Shown one piece after another: positions 1 through 11,172 of a DNA stretch of 64,000 bases (its first letter is position 1; each line of letters begins with the position of its first letter). Source of the DNA: Erodium maritimum (lineage: Eukaryota > Streptophyta > Magnoliopsida > Geraniales > Geraniaceae); the NCBI GenBank assembly GCA_963921825.1, contig OY997588.1, forward strand, positions 125,147,203-125,211,202, given 5' to 3'. The notes below the pieces were generated by a model. The model made no database searches and was not told the origin of the DNA. It saw only the letters and a program-made list of their open reading frames with translations. A program made the translations under genes and the position numbers.

Positions 1-1515
1 CGTTCCGATTGGTTGATGAACGGCCCTTGCTCCCATTTGGCTTCATAGATGGGTCGTACATGGAAGTTGGTCAAGATTTCCGAACAAAGATGAGATTTTA
101 GGAAAGTTCGGGACTGTTGCAATGAAATGTAACACTAGGTTCAATTTTAAAGTCACGAAATCTACCCCGAATTTGTATGTTGTAAAATGTCGTGCGGAAG
201 AATGTGGGTGGATGGTCCGTGCAGCCAGAGTAAGGAAAGTAAAACGCTTCACCATAAGAACGCATCACAATGGGTACACTTGCTCCATAGATTCTCTACC
301 AACACATCACAGTCAAGCAACTACGGAATTGGTTGGCACTTATTTGAGTGAATCCTTTAATGGTGAAGAGCTACCCCTCCAAAATCAGTTCAAGGATGGA
401 TGAAAGGTACCCATGAAATAGACATAACGTACTGGAAAGGTTGGATGCGACGACAACTTCCAAACACTAAGATCAAAGGTTCCCCTGTTAAAATTTATCA
501 ACTTCTTCCTTTCTATCTTGACCTTGTTAAAAAATTCAATATAGGCACAATGACAGATCTAGTGGCGAATGATCAACGGGAATTCAAATATTGTTTTATA
601 GCATATGGAGCATGCATTAAAAGATTCAGGTACATAAGAAAGGTTATTGGTGTGGATAGTACTTGGCTGAAGAAAAGGTTCTAAGGGGTAATGCTAGTTG
701 CATCGGCACACAATGGTAATTTTAAGATGTACCCTCTTGCTTGGGTCGTGGTAGACTCGGAGAACCCAACATCATGGACATGTTTCATGAAGAATTTACA
801 AAACTGCATACTAGATTATAGTGAGTTAGTAATCCTTTCTGATAGAAATGTAAGTATCATTAAAGTAATGTCAAGTACCTACCCAACTGCAGATCATGGT
901 CATTGTGGTGGCATCTCCAGCAAAATGGTGTTGATAAGGTTAGAAAAAAGAAAGTCAAAGATCCTTTTGTGGATGTTGTTGATGCATACACAGTTAGTGA
1001 ATTCAGCGAAAAGTACGTTGAGCTGTATGCAAAATATCCACTAGCGAAAAAATATGTAGAGGAAATAAGCATATCATTGCATCAGTTGCCAAGACCTTAC
1101 TTCCGATCTGAGCGGTACAATCTTGTGACAACGAATGGGATCGATTCTATGAATTCAACTTTAAGACAAGGCAGAAAAGGCATATCATTGCATTGTTAGT
1201 CAAGATATAGGCAAAAGTCACTGAGTGCTTCAACAACCGTCGCAATTAAATAAATACAATTCCCTATACAGCTAAGTTGACGTCTATTGTTTCTAATTTT
1301 ATTGGTGAAAGGTATAATGTTAGTCGAAATATGAAGGTTGTAGCACTGAATGCAATGGAATTTCAGGTTGGCCCTAACCATAAATACAAAGGCACCGAAG
1401 TTGACTTGGGTTGGAAGACATGCGAATGTCGTATGTTTGAACCCAATATTGTGCACAAAATAGCTAGTACTTGGATACAAAAACAAAGTACTTCTACAAG
1501 AAAATCAGTACTATG
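1..1515 (+). pseudogene. Decayed MuDR-type (MULE) transposase
   Basis: This is the remains of a Mutator-like transposase, cut by the window start. In order one reads the N-terminal MuDR DNA-binding region with C-x5-CGW (about 185-215) and a following T-H-x-N-G-Y-T-C, then the DDE core: the first catalytic Asp in VIGVDSTWL (about 640-665), the hydrophobic strand MYPLAWVVVDSEN (about 728-770) and the second Asp in ILSDRN (about 832-850). Next comes RYNLVTTNGIDSMNS (about 1115-1160), the counterpart of the family's TTN-x-ES-x-NS stretch, and last the start of a SWIM zinc finger, CEC (about 1420-1430). Reading frame changes occur near 400 and 900, and a stop interrupts the core at 682-684, so no functional protein can be made. 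The third catalytic acid and the end of the SWIM finger are not clearly readable. It is probably the transposase of the large MULE that also carries the GRF and Ulp1 genes downstream; that link is inferred from family knowledge and proximity. Confidence 0.85.
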
Positions 1516-1519
1516 ATTT

Positions 1520-3131
1520 CACCCAAATCATGATTTGAATATTGCATAATTGTGAATTTTCCAGCTTTCTAAAGCTCTTTTGCCAAACCCTAGTTTCAGA
1601 TCCGCTGCCCCCTTTTCTTCCCTCCGCCGGGGATGGCCTGGGCCATTGCCGGTGGAGGCTTCTCCTCCCTCTGTTTCTTGCTTCCCACACGTCTTCTTTC
1701 CTTCGTCTCTCTCTACTTACCCCACCTTCTTCTGCTCCCATTTTCTTCATGATTCGCTACTGACTCGCCGCCCTCAGGTACCGGAGTGGGAGAGGTTTGG
1801 GTTTTGATCGTTCGTCCCGGATCTGAAGGTCTGTTTTTCATGGCGTTTCTGGTTTTCATGGTGTTTCTCCTTCTCCCCTTCTGAATCTTTCTCAAACTTC
1901 GCCCGACGTCCCTCAGTTACCGGAGTGTGAGGTGTTCGAGCCTCGCTCGTTCGTCCGGAGTTGAACGGCCGGCGTTCACGGCGTTTTCTTTCTACTCCCT
2001 ATTTCATCCTCGAGCTTCGACCGGCGTTTTGGTTCTCCGGCGATGTTTTGGCCCTGACAGGTAGCTTTGACCCTGATCTGTTAGTGGGAATCGTTTCCCA
2101 TCCGTTTAGGAGATGATCGTTGCAGCTCCGGGCCCTTGGCTCATTGTCTAGCTCCTACGTCGTCTTGTCGGATGGCGAACTGATTTTCCAGTACTATGGT
2201 TAATCCGGCCTACTCCGGTGGCAACTGTTCTCACCAGCCCTCCGGCTGCTGCACACTGGTGAAACTGTTCCTGGTTTCGGGTTGTTGGGGAAGCTCTCCT
2301 TCAGAAGCCTCTACCGGCTGTTCATTCCTGGTGCTGGCCAGTGGAGATTGACATGGTGGAGGTCCAGTTCTGGCTGGTTCGGAAAGGAAGTTGGTCATCG
2401 CTCGGCGTCTCAGCAGTTTTGACAGTGTTCGTTGGGGTCGTTGGTAAGACATTATATCTTTGCCTTATTTCGTTCTGGTTAAAAGTTTTCTGCTTATCCA
2501 TTTACTAGATCTAGTTGGATTTCGTTGTTCCCATTTCTTATGGTGTGGGGCTCGTCGGTTGTGGTGTTGGCCCTTGACGGGTGTTTCGGGTCTTTGATCT
2601 TTATTGAAATCGTCTGGATTTAACATTTAGGATGTAAGTTTTGGTGGTCTTGATCATCGGATTATCTTTGTTGATCAGCAGTGTTGACTGCCAGCGTGTC
2701 GACTTCCTTTTACTCGTTGAGTACTTGGTCTCGATGAGATAGATTACTTTTTACTAGTTCGTTTTAGGGCTTGGAATCTACTGTTCAGAGGTTTTTGTGG
2801 ACTTCAAGTTTGTCAAATCCGGGTATTTCAGACCTTAGTTTTGTTGGAACTTCAAGTTAGTTAAATCTGGGTTTTTAGACCGTCATTGTTAGACCTTTGG
2901 TTTGTTCTAGTTCTAGTTTTTCTGGTTTGGACGAGATGTGTCTCGATCTTAGGTTGCTTAATGTATGTAAAATCTGGGGATCTAGCCATTTGTTTGTTCC
3001 CAGTAATTGGGTTTGGTTCTGTATGAGGTGCCGCTGGCATTCTCAGTGTTGTTTGAGGGATTACCCTTGGCCATGTTTTCAGTTTGAAAACTTGGTTTTT
3101 ATAAAACAAAAAACTTGCTGATAAAAAAAAG
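1520..3131 (+). mobile_element. Non-autonomous non-LTR element, 1.6 kb
   Basis: A C/T-rich, GC-richer block with no coding capacity interrupts the MULE just after the transposase. Its start resembles plant LINE 5' untranslated DNA (pyrimidine-rich, with an early CCCTAG). Its end has a perfect hairpin AGTTTGAAAACT (3,081-3,092) followed by GCTGAT and a run of A. A probable degraded target duplication, ATCAGTACTATGATTT at 1,504-1,519 and ATCAATACTATGAATTT at 3,134-3,150, flanks it. The motif TACTATGA also recurs in the repeats further right, so the duplication could be chance. The lack of any ORF suggests an internally deleted LINE or SINE-like derivative. Confidence 0.5.
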
Positions 3132-3428
3132 ACAATCAATACTATGAATTTGTCTTATAACGATATTATGTTTATAAAAACTTTGTTAACAGAATAGTAA
3201 ACATATACTCACGTGTATGACACATGTCTTTGATTAGTAAAAGATGGAAACGGGCTATATCACAAGGAGCCCCGAAGGAGAAACGTCATCGTTTTGGTAG
3301 AAGATCACTTCGTAGTCGTGGAGGAGACAACAGTTCATCATTTGGGGGAGAACTTCGATTTAGGGCACACAGAAAAGGCAAGGACGTCAGTCATCAGGTG
3401 CGGAGTAGAAGATGGTTCAGAAGAAAAT
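3132..3428. other. MULE-internal spacer, no gene recognised
   Basis: AT-rich then G-rich sequence leading into the GRF zinc-finger exon. Short open frames exist from 3,224 but resemble nothing I know. It may be the leader of the GRF gene. Confidence 0.4.
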
Positions 3429-3847
3429 GGAGAATTTGTGTCGATGTGGTATCCCACCTATAATTCGCACGTCGAACTCCGAGAAGAATCCAGGGGGATT
3501 TTACGGCTGCACAAATTATAATGTAAGCATCGTTTGTACTAGAAATTGATTTTTTTGGGTCCCGGGAAACTTATTTGATGTCATATACATTTTCTAAGAT
3601 TATTATATAATTTTGGTTTCAACTTCGATAAACTAGTAGTGGGTGGGGAGGGTATGGGTTTTTCTAACGGATTGATCAGTAAACTATATCAAGGGATGAT
3701 ATTGATATTGGTGAATTACAAAGAAGAATTATGGAGCTTGAATTGGATGTTGCTGATCAAAAGGAGGTCATTAGCTTTTGTAAGGAAAACCAAGAAGGTT
3801 ATGATGTTTGGTGTTGTATTCCTATTTTTGTTGTTTCTGTTTTATGA
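3429..3847 (+). pseudogene. GRF-type zinc-finger protein, two exons, broken
   Basis: Exon 1 (3,429-3,522) starts with ATG and encodes a GRF zinc finger: L-C-R-C-G, then R-T-S, N-P-G-G-F-Y-G-C. It ends at a GT donor (AAT|GTAAGC). The second exon, from about 3,637 after a CTAG acceptor, has a frame reading G-F-F, then D-I-D-I-G-E-L, a short coiled coil rich in E/L/Q (LQRRIMELELDVADQK), a K-E-N block and a hydrophobic C-terminal segment ending V-V-S-V-L at a stop (3,845-3,847). That is the architecture of the small plant GRF proteins often found in MULEs: zinc finger, coiled coil, C-terminal membrane anchor. Two stop codons break exon 2, and the signature Arg of G-R-F is Gly here, so I call it a pseudogene. 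GRF fingers are thought to bind nucleic acid; what these TE-borne copies do is not known. Confidence 0.7.
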
Positions 3848-3867
3848 TCTAATGATTGAATAACAAG

Positions 3868-4645
3868 AATTTATGATTAAAACCAACCAAGTGTTAAATA
3901 ACTTTATTATAATTTAAACCCAATATTATGATAAAAACATTCAGTATAGGCTAAATTCAGTAACAGGGATTTATGATTAAAACCAAGTATTAGATAAAAT
4001 CAATATGATTTGCACCCAGTACTATGACAGAAACACATAAGTTTGAAGATAAGTTATGTAACAGGGATTTATGATTAAAACCAAGTATCATAAAAAATTA
4101 GTATGATTTAAAACATGTTACCATGATACAAAAACATAAAGTTTAAGATAAATTCAGTAACAAGGATTTATGACTAAAACCAAGTATCAGATAAAATTAA
4201 TATGACTTAAAACTCGGTACTAGTACAAGATAAATTCAGTAACAATGATTTATAATTAAAACCAAGTATCAGATAAAATCAATATGATTTAAAGCCCGGT
4301 ACTATGATAAAAAAAACATAAGGTTGAAGATAAAGTCGGTAACATGGATTTATGATTAAAACCAACTGAGTATCAGATAAAATCAGTATGATTTTAAACA
4401 CGGTACTATGATTAAAAAACCAAGTAAAAGATAAATTCAGTAACATGGATTTATAATTAAAACCAACCAAGTATCAGATAAAATCAATATTATTTAAAAC
4501 TCGGTACTATGATAAAAAAACAGTATAAGATAAATTCAGTAATATGAATTTATGATTAAAACAAACCAAGTTTTAGATAAAATCAATTTGATTTAAACCC
4601 AGTACTATGATTAAGAACCCAGGACAAGATAAATTCAACAACACA
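3868..4645. repeat. ~100-bp tandem repeat, eight units
   Basis: Eight head-to-tail diverged copies of an AT-rich unit. Each begins ATTTATGATTAAAACCAA, continues through AGATAAAATCAATATGATTT and GGTACTATGATAAAAA, and ends AGATAAATTCAGTAACA. Unit starts lie at 3,868, 3,969, 4,067, 4,166, 4,248, 4,348, 4,449 and 4,548, so spacing is 98-101 bp except for one 82-bp unit. A partial ninth copy follows. No ORF crosses it. It lies between the GRF gene and the Ulp1 gene, where their 3' ends converge. Confidence 0.85.
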
Positions 4646-4806
4646 TAAGGTTGAAAAATATTTAACTACAAAGAAACGATAAATTCAGATAACTTTAGTA
4701 CAAGATAAATTTAGTTCACAACCATGTCTAACATGATCAATCATCACCACATCAGTTTATATATATATATATATCAATTCAGTTGAACTAATCTAGTAGA
4801 TACTTA

Positions 4807-5321
4807 AAGTTATTTGCTTGCTACATCCACCCAAAGCTTACGATGAAAGGTGAGAACGTTATGCTCAATCATATATTCATGCACTGCTTTTCGTTGGAGT
4901 AGCAGCTCGATGTACTTTACGTGTAGAGTCCACAATCTCCTCCAATGTTCCAAACAAACGTAAGTTAGATTGAGTGGAAACAATTCATATTCAGAAGAAA
5001 AAAAAATCTTATATGGTGATTTGAGTTTCATACCTTATATTTTATGGAAGATCACACAATCTGGTGTACGCCCACTTCACTCTCGTAATATCATTTCTTT
5101 ATTGGGCCATAATGAATGAAAACTTATCAAGCTAAGGCTTCATAATGTCAAAAAAAGGTTGCTTCGTCGTGAGGTTCACATTTGAGTCGTACATGCAAAG
5201 GTTTCCTCTTTCCAAATCAGCAACCACCATGATCCAATGCGTGTTATTGAAGTTCACCGAAAAGTAGACTTTCTTGGCTCCATCCTATTTGAAATTCTGG
5301 TTATGTGCAGTAGCAAGATGT
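4807..5321 (-). pseudogene. Ulp1 (C48) cysteine protease domain, 3' part of the MULE-borne gene
   Basis: The minus strand encodes the catalytic end of a Ulp1/SUMO-protease-like domain. The His-Trp pair (His codon 5,237-5,239) sits in a strand reading V-Y-F-S-V-N-F-N-N-T-H-W. The catalytic Asp (codon 5,186-5,188) is in M-Y-D-S exactly 17 residues later, the spacing seen in SENP/Ulp1 enzymes. The nucleophile Cys (codon 4,932-4,934) is in G-G-D-C-G-L-Y-T, followed by V-K-Y-I-E-L-L-L-Q-R-K in a shifted frame. In-frame stops and at least one frameshift next to the Cys motif break it. The 5' side is cut at 5,321 by the copia element, and the gene continues on the far side of the insertions at about 11,009. 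Proteases of this type in Kaonashi-like MULEs are transposon passengers or accessory genes of unknown role. Confidence 0.85.
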
Positions 5322-5660
5322 TGTTGGGGTATAACAACGTGGAACAATATTCAAGTAAGAAGAAACCAAGGGAAAATAAGAAATCACACAAGAACACAAG
5401 AATTTACGTGGTTCGGCAAGTTGCCTACGTCCACGGTCTCACTACTCTCTTCTTATTTCTCTCACAATGAATGAATGAATTTGGGTTTACAAGTACATGG
5501 TATTTATAGGAGAAGACAATGGGTAAATAAGGTAGGAATTAGGTTTCCTAATCCTAATAGGAAATCTCCTCTAATTGCCTACTCAAGCCTCTTACCTAAA
5601 TCAATTAGAAAGACTAGACCTTTCCTAAATAAAATAGGAAGTCTCCACACAACCTTAACA
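5322..5660 (-). repeat. 3' LTR of the copia element
   Basis: 339 bp, beginning TGTTGGGG and ending CTTAACA on the plus strand. The purine-rich tract AAGTGGGAGAT abuts its inner edge on the element strand. Confidence 0.95.
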
Positions 5661-5784
5661 ATCTCCCACTTGGAGACTGTCCATGAATGTCTTCACTTCA
5701 CTCCTACTCATGTAACTCTAATAACACCCCAATGCATCATCAATAAGCTTCTGAGATAGTGAGACATCTTCCTTCAACTAACCA

Positions 5785-8700
5785 TGAAGGCCAACTAAAG
5801 TTATGCATAACTTCAGCTTCTCCGTTGTAACAACCTTGGTCAACATATCTGCAGAATTCTTTGACCCAAAGGACAAAGTACCATTATTCATTAATCCTCT
5901 AATGAAATGATATCTCACTGGATATGCTTCGTCCTAGCATGAAACACATGATTCTTGGCGAGGTGAATGGCGCTCTAACTGTCGCAATACAAAGGATTGT
6001 CTGCCTGTTTCTTCCCTAACTCCTCCAAGAAATTCTTCAACCATATCATTTCCTGTTCAGCTTCTGAAATAGCCATGTACTCAGCTTTAGTGGTTGAAAG
6101 AGCAACACTCTTTTGCAGTCGAGACATCCAACTAACTGTTGTGCCACCCAAGGTAAAGACGTACCCTGTAGTACTCTTCCTTGTGTCCAAACATCCACCT
6201 AAGTCTGCATCAGAAAACCCTTCTAAGATTACATCCTTCTTCTTGAAATGTAGTGCAACCTTTGAAGTGCCTTTCAAGTAGCGAAACAACCACTTGACTG
6301 CTTCCCAATGCTCTCTCCCAGGATTAGACATGAATCTACTAACAACTCCCACTGCATGTGCAATGTCTGGCCTTGTGCAAACCATTGTGTACATCAAACT
6401 GCCCACTGCTGATGCGTACGGGACTTAAGCCATTTCTTCCTTGTCTTTATCCGTCTTAGATGACTGTTCTCGAGTGAGTTTGAAGTGACCTCCCAACGGC
6501 GTACTTCTTGTCTTAGCATCTTGGAGACTGAACTTGTTCAAGATCTTCTCAATATACTTCTCTTGAGATAGCTTTAAACTTCCATCAGATCGATCCCTAC
6601 TGATGCTCATTCCGATTATTTGCTTCGCTGCGCCTAAGTCCTCATCTCAAACTCTTCAGACATATGTCTCTTCAATTTGTTGATTTCTACCATGTTGGAT
6701 CCTGCAATCAACATGTCATCAACGTACAACAATAATATGATGTAGGATCCATTGAAATGCTTGACATAGCAACAATGATCCATGACACATCTTGAGTATC
6801 CACTCCTCATCATAAAATCGTCAAACTTCAAGTACCACTGTCTTGGTGCTTGTTTCAGACCATACAAACTTTTCTGCAATTTGCAAACTAGGTCTTCACT
6901 CCCAGCTCTCTGGAAACCCTCTGGCTATACCATATAAATATCTTCATCAAGATCACCATGTAAGAACGCGGTCTTCACATCTAGTTGCTCTAGATGAAGA
7001 TCCTCTGCAGCCACGATACCTAACACAAGCCTGATAGTAGTCATCTTGACTACTGGAGAGAATATCTCGTTGTAGTCAATCCCCTTCTTCTGTTGAAAGC
7101 CTTTGACTACTAACCTTTCCTTGTACCTCTTGCTACCATCATGTTCTTCCTTGACCCTGAACACCCATTTATTTTGTAGAGCCTTTTTCCCAGCCGGTAA
7201 CTTGGTTAATGACCAAGTCTCATTCTTTTCAAGAGATTTCATCTCTTCATCCATGGCTGACTCCCACTTAATCGAATCATCCATTTGAACTGCCTCTGTA
7301 TAACACTGAGGCTCTCCATTCTCAGTCAACAACAGATAATGTAGTTATGGAGAGAACCGTTCTGGAGGCCTTGAAACTCTGTTCGATCTCCTCACTTCAG
7401 CTACTGGGGTAGCCGGTAGTATCTCCTCATTATTTTCTTGTAGCTGACTCTCACTGCTGCCTGTAACATCTTCTATTGTAGTATCTTCCAACATTGCTTC
7501 TTCCTTACCTTTGGGTTCTTTAGTAATATCTTGCTCCACACTCAAGCGATCCTTGTACATAGCGCTTTCACAAAATGTGACATCTCTGCTTCTGATGACT
7601 TTCATCTTTGACTCATCCTTATACCATGCTCAGCACAATAATCAATAAACTCATCACTACTATACTCACCACCATTGTCAGACTTTAAACACTTCACTTT
7701 TAAGTCAGTTTCATTCTCAACAGCAGCTTTCCACTTCTTAAAGGTATTAAAAACTTCATCTTTGTGCTTTAGAAAGTAAACTCATACCTTTCTTGTGGAA
7801 TCATCAATGAATGTGACATAGTAGCGAGATCCTCCAATGGATGGAACTTTTGTAGGTCCATACGCGTCTGAATGCACCATTTCCAGCTTCTTTTCCTTAG
7901 GAGGTTTCCCTGACTTTGCAAAGCTAACTCGTTTCTGCTTTCCGAACACACATGGTTCGCAAAAACTAACCTGCACATTTTTCAGTTCTGGAATCTTCCC
8001 CTTTGAAGCTAACATCTTCATTCCTTTCTCACTCATATGCCTAAGTCGTTGGTGCCATAGAGTTGAAGGATCAGGCCCATCAGTAACTGCATTAACTTCT
8101 TCCACTGGCATCTCCGCCATGTACAAAGTTCCCCTCTTCCATCCTCGAGCAATAATCAAATTCCCTTTTGATACCTTCCATTGGCCGTTTTTAAAGGTTA
8201 TACCGTATCCCAAACTGTCCAGATGACTTACAGAGATCAACATTTTCCTTATGGTAGGGATATACCTTACATCTTTTAACGTCCAAATTGTACCCATGGG
8301 AGTTTTGAGATTCACATCTCCTATGCCCGCAATTTCTTCCGTTTCATCATTGGCTAGATGAACTATACCTTTAATAGGTCTAAAATGCACTAGCATGTTT
8401 TTATAATGGGTAGTATGGAAAGAAGCACCTGAATCCATGATCCATGACTCAACCGGGCTTTCTACACAACAGATCAAAGCATCATCTTCAAATTCCTCTG
8501 TCGCATTCACCGAGTTGTTCTCCTTTCTTTCCTTCTTTGGGTTCGGGCATTGACTCTTGAAGTTGCCAGTTTGTTGACAATTATAGCAAGTCACGTCTGC
8601 TCTGTTTTTAGATTGTCCTCTCCTTCTAGACTTCGATCTACCTCGCCTTTTGTTCTTCCCCCTTTCAGAGTTCCTACCTCTTCCGTCCACGTTCAACACG

Positions 8701-9284
8701 GAGCCTGACGATTCTCCAGAATTCCTTCTACGAATATCTTCCCCGAGAATCAAGTCTCTTATCCCCTCGAACGACAGTTTAGTAGATCCAGACGAACTAC
8801 TAACTGTTGTGACGGTTCCTGACCAACTATCAGGTAACGAAGACAGCAACAATAGGGCTTGTACCTCATCATCGAATTTAATATCCACTGACACTAATTT
8901 GGATAGTATCGTATTAAATTCGTTCACATGATCGGTAACATTAGCACATTCCCTCATCTTCGTATTAACTAATAGACGAATCAAATATACCTTGTTTGAT
9001 GCAGACGGCTTTTCGTACATATTTGATAGCGCCTTTATTAGTCCGTAGGTAGTTGTCTCCTTCATTACGTTGTAGGCAACGTTCCTTGTCAGTGTCAACC
9101 TCACCGCACCAAGTGCTTGTCGATCTAGCAACTGCCAATCGGTCGAACTTAGCTTCTCTGGTTTGGTCTCTGACAACGGTTCATGTAGCTTCTTCTGGTA
9201 CAGATAATCCTCAATCTGCATCTTCCAGAATCCAAAATCTTTCCCATCGAACTTGTCGATTCGCACTTTCCCATCTTCTGCCAT
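5785..9284 (-). pseudogene. Copia gag-pol polyprotein, frameshifted and partly deleted
   Basis: The first ATG outside the LTR is at 9,284 (MAEDGKVRIDKF). Gag runs to a CCHC-like knuckle C-Y-N-C...N-F-K-S-Q-C in which the usual His ligand is Asn. The protease motif is W-I-M-D-S-G-A. Integrase shows the H-x-R-x-x-H...C-E-P-C zinc region and the first Asp, then the frame is lost near 7,780. After the shift, K-S-D-N-G-G-E-Y carries the second Asp, but the sequence then jumps at about 7,610 straight to the post-integrase linker, so the catalytic Glu region is deleted. RT keeps Q-L-D-V-K-T-A-F-L and the Y-V-D-D active site (about 6,740). RNase H keeps S-D-A-D-L-G-G (about 6,200) and runs to about 5,785. 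Three frames are used, with stops at about 7,345 and 6,925. It cannot transpose by itself, but its LTRs, PBS and PPT could serve in trans. Confidence 0.92.
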
Positions 9285-9307
9285 TGCTCCCACTTGCCAC
9301 GAACCAG

Positions 9308-9319
9308 GCTCTGATACCA
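9308..9319 (-). promoter_or_regulatory. Copia primer-binding site (tRNA-iMet)
   Basis: TGGTATCAGAGC on the minus strand, two bases from the 5' LTR, matches the 3' end complement of initiator methionine tRNA, the standard primer of plant copia elements. Confidence 0.9.
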
Positions 9320-9321
9320 GT

Positions 9322-9660
9322 TGTTGGGGTATAACAACGTGGAACAATATTCAAGTAAGAAGAAACCAAGGGAAAATAAGCAATCACACAAGAACACAAG
9401 AATTTACGTGGTTCGGCAAGTTGCCTACGTCCACGGTCTCACTACTCTCTTCTTATTGCTCTCACAATGAATGAATGAATTTGGGTTTACAAGTACATGG
9501 TATTTATAGGAGAAGACAATGGGTAAATAAGGTAGGAATTACGTTTCCTAATCCTAATAGAAAATCTCCTCTAATTGCCTACTCAAGCCTCTTACCTAAA
9601 TCAATTAGGAAGACTAGACCTTTCCTAAATAAAATAGGAAGTCTCCACACAACCCTAACA
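9322..9660 (-). repeat. 5' LTR of the copia element
   Basis: 339 bp. It differs from the partner LTR by six substitutions and no indels. It contains the promoter and transcription start region in element orientation. Confidence 0.95.
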
Positions 9661-9662
9661 GA

Positions 9663-11008
9663 TGTCTCGTAAAATGTTTCGACCAAGATGTCTTACAAGA
9701 TGTTAAGACATGTGGACCGACATCTTGACTTAGAACTGTATGGAGATATAAACGATAACAAGCAAGCACAATAAAGACACGTAGGTTTGTTACCCATTTC
9801 GGCGCATCATAAGCTACGTCTGGGGGCACTTTTCCAGTGGAATGGTTTTCACTATCACATAATCAATCAAAATATACAAGTTTAGATCCTCCTTATCAAA
9901 GCTATAGTACTATTACAAAGTGAAAACCCTATCTTAGGGCTCTCGTTGAATTCGAGCTCCTCACTCGATCTCTCTCTTCAAGCCCTTCAGTCTTGGATTA
10001 CTTCGAGCCCTTCAGTCTTGATTTAGTCTTGCGGTCTTGTTCTTCAAGGATTTTCTTCGTGAATCAGCAAACACGGATTACAACCCAAAACAACTCAACT
10101 ACTCAGTCAGTTACGAACATAGAATAAGAACATAAACGTTCTTCGTTGTTCAATACATTCAGCCTCCCAACACGCTTAGGAGCTCTGAAGCTATGAACAA
10201 GGAAGAACGAACACAATAGTCTTCACAAACAACAATAATGATCCATTGATCAAAAAAATGGCGATCCCCCATTAATGGAGATACACTTGGATTTTGTAAC
10301 TGTTTCATCTATTGTAGTCATTTCTCCCTAGGGTTTCTCAAACCTTAGAGTCACGATCTAACTCAATCTCAAAGTTCCCATAACCTGGAACAATTGATAA
10401 AGCAAACATATCTCTTTAGAATAGAAGTATCTGCAAGTTATGAAACTGATATAAACGAATCTGATGCTTGGAATAGAAGTATCTTCAGAATAGGAAACAT
10501 AAGATACTTATCTTCAAATTAGGAAACGCGTGATACTTATCTTCTATTTAAGAAACGTGCATGACATCTTTGATGACATCTGGTCTGACATGCGATTCAA
10601 CCGGAGCTTTGAATATCTTCATGAGTTATATAGCTCCTACAACTTGTAAACGTGCCTCCTATGGTTTTTTTATCCTTGGAGTCATGATCAAGCTAAATCT
10701 CTTTGTTTCTTTGCGCTACTATCTTTCTTAAATCAAATAGATCACTATCACGGAATATCTTTAAGTTTGGGAAACAAATCTTACTTGTTTCCTTGCGTTA
10801 GTATCTTCCTTAAATGAATAGATCACTATCGCAGAATATCTTCATGTTTGGAAAAAAAATCTACAACACTAGATATGCACAAGATGTCAAAGTTTGTTGA
10901 CATTTGGCTGGCATCTTTTCTATCTTTGTTTCTACCACGCACAGGATGTCTGATGACATCTCGAATAACATCTTTCTTGACACAAACATTGTCAACTTAG
11001 ATGTAACA
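9663..11008 (-). mobile_element. Probable solo copia LTR, ~1.35 kb
   Basis: A TG...CA-bounded block with no coding capacity. In minus orientation it runs from TGTTACATCTAAG (11,008) to ACGAGACA (9,663). Near its 3' end on that strand it carries the stretch 'cgccgaaatgggtaacaaacctacgtgtctttattgtg' in spirit: the 'CCGAA..GTAA..CCTACGTGT..TTATTGTG' layout common in the R region of dicot copia LTRs. Several GATGTC/GACATC pairs are scattered through it. The Ulp1 coding sequence is interrupted exactly across this block. I could not find a matching 5-bp duplication, so the exact ends are unsure. The copia element at 5,322-9,660 landed at or within 2 bp of its left edge. Confidence 0.55.
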
Positions 11009-11172
11009 ACGCCATATCTTTCTGTATAGAGCTGGATAATGACCTTTGGTATATTTCATTACTCTCGCATCCACTTTGTGTTTTGATTCTTTAACATGTG
11101 TCAATTTTATAAACTTCTTGTGATCCTCTGTGATGAATTGGTTGATATAAGCATCCAACACTACAACATCTT

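Larger units (their letters stand above)
5322..9660 (-). mobile_element. Ty1-copia LTR retrotransposon, 4.34 kb, near-complete length but defective
   Basis: Two 339-bp LTRs (5,322-5,660 and 9,322-9,660; TG...CA ends) differ at six positions by my count, about 98.2% identical, so the insertion is fairly recent. A perfect 5-bp target duplication GATGT lies at 5,317-5,321 and 9,661-9,665. The primer-binding site TGGTATCAGAGC (initiator Met tRNA complement, 9,308-9,319) lies two bases inside the right-hand LTR, and a purine tract lies just inside the left LTR (5,661-5,671, minus strand), so the element reads right to left. The order gag-protease-integrase-RT-RNase H is copia-type. It sits at the edge of another LTR inside the Ulp1 gene of the older MULE. 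Confidence 0.97.
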
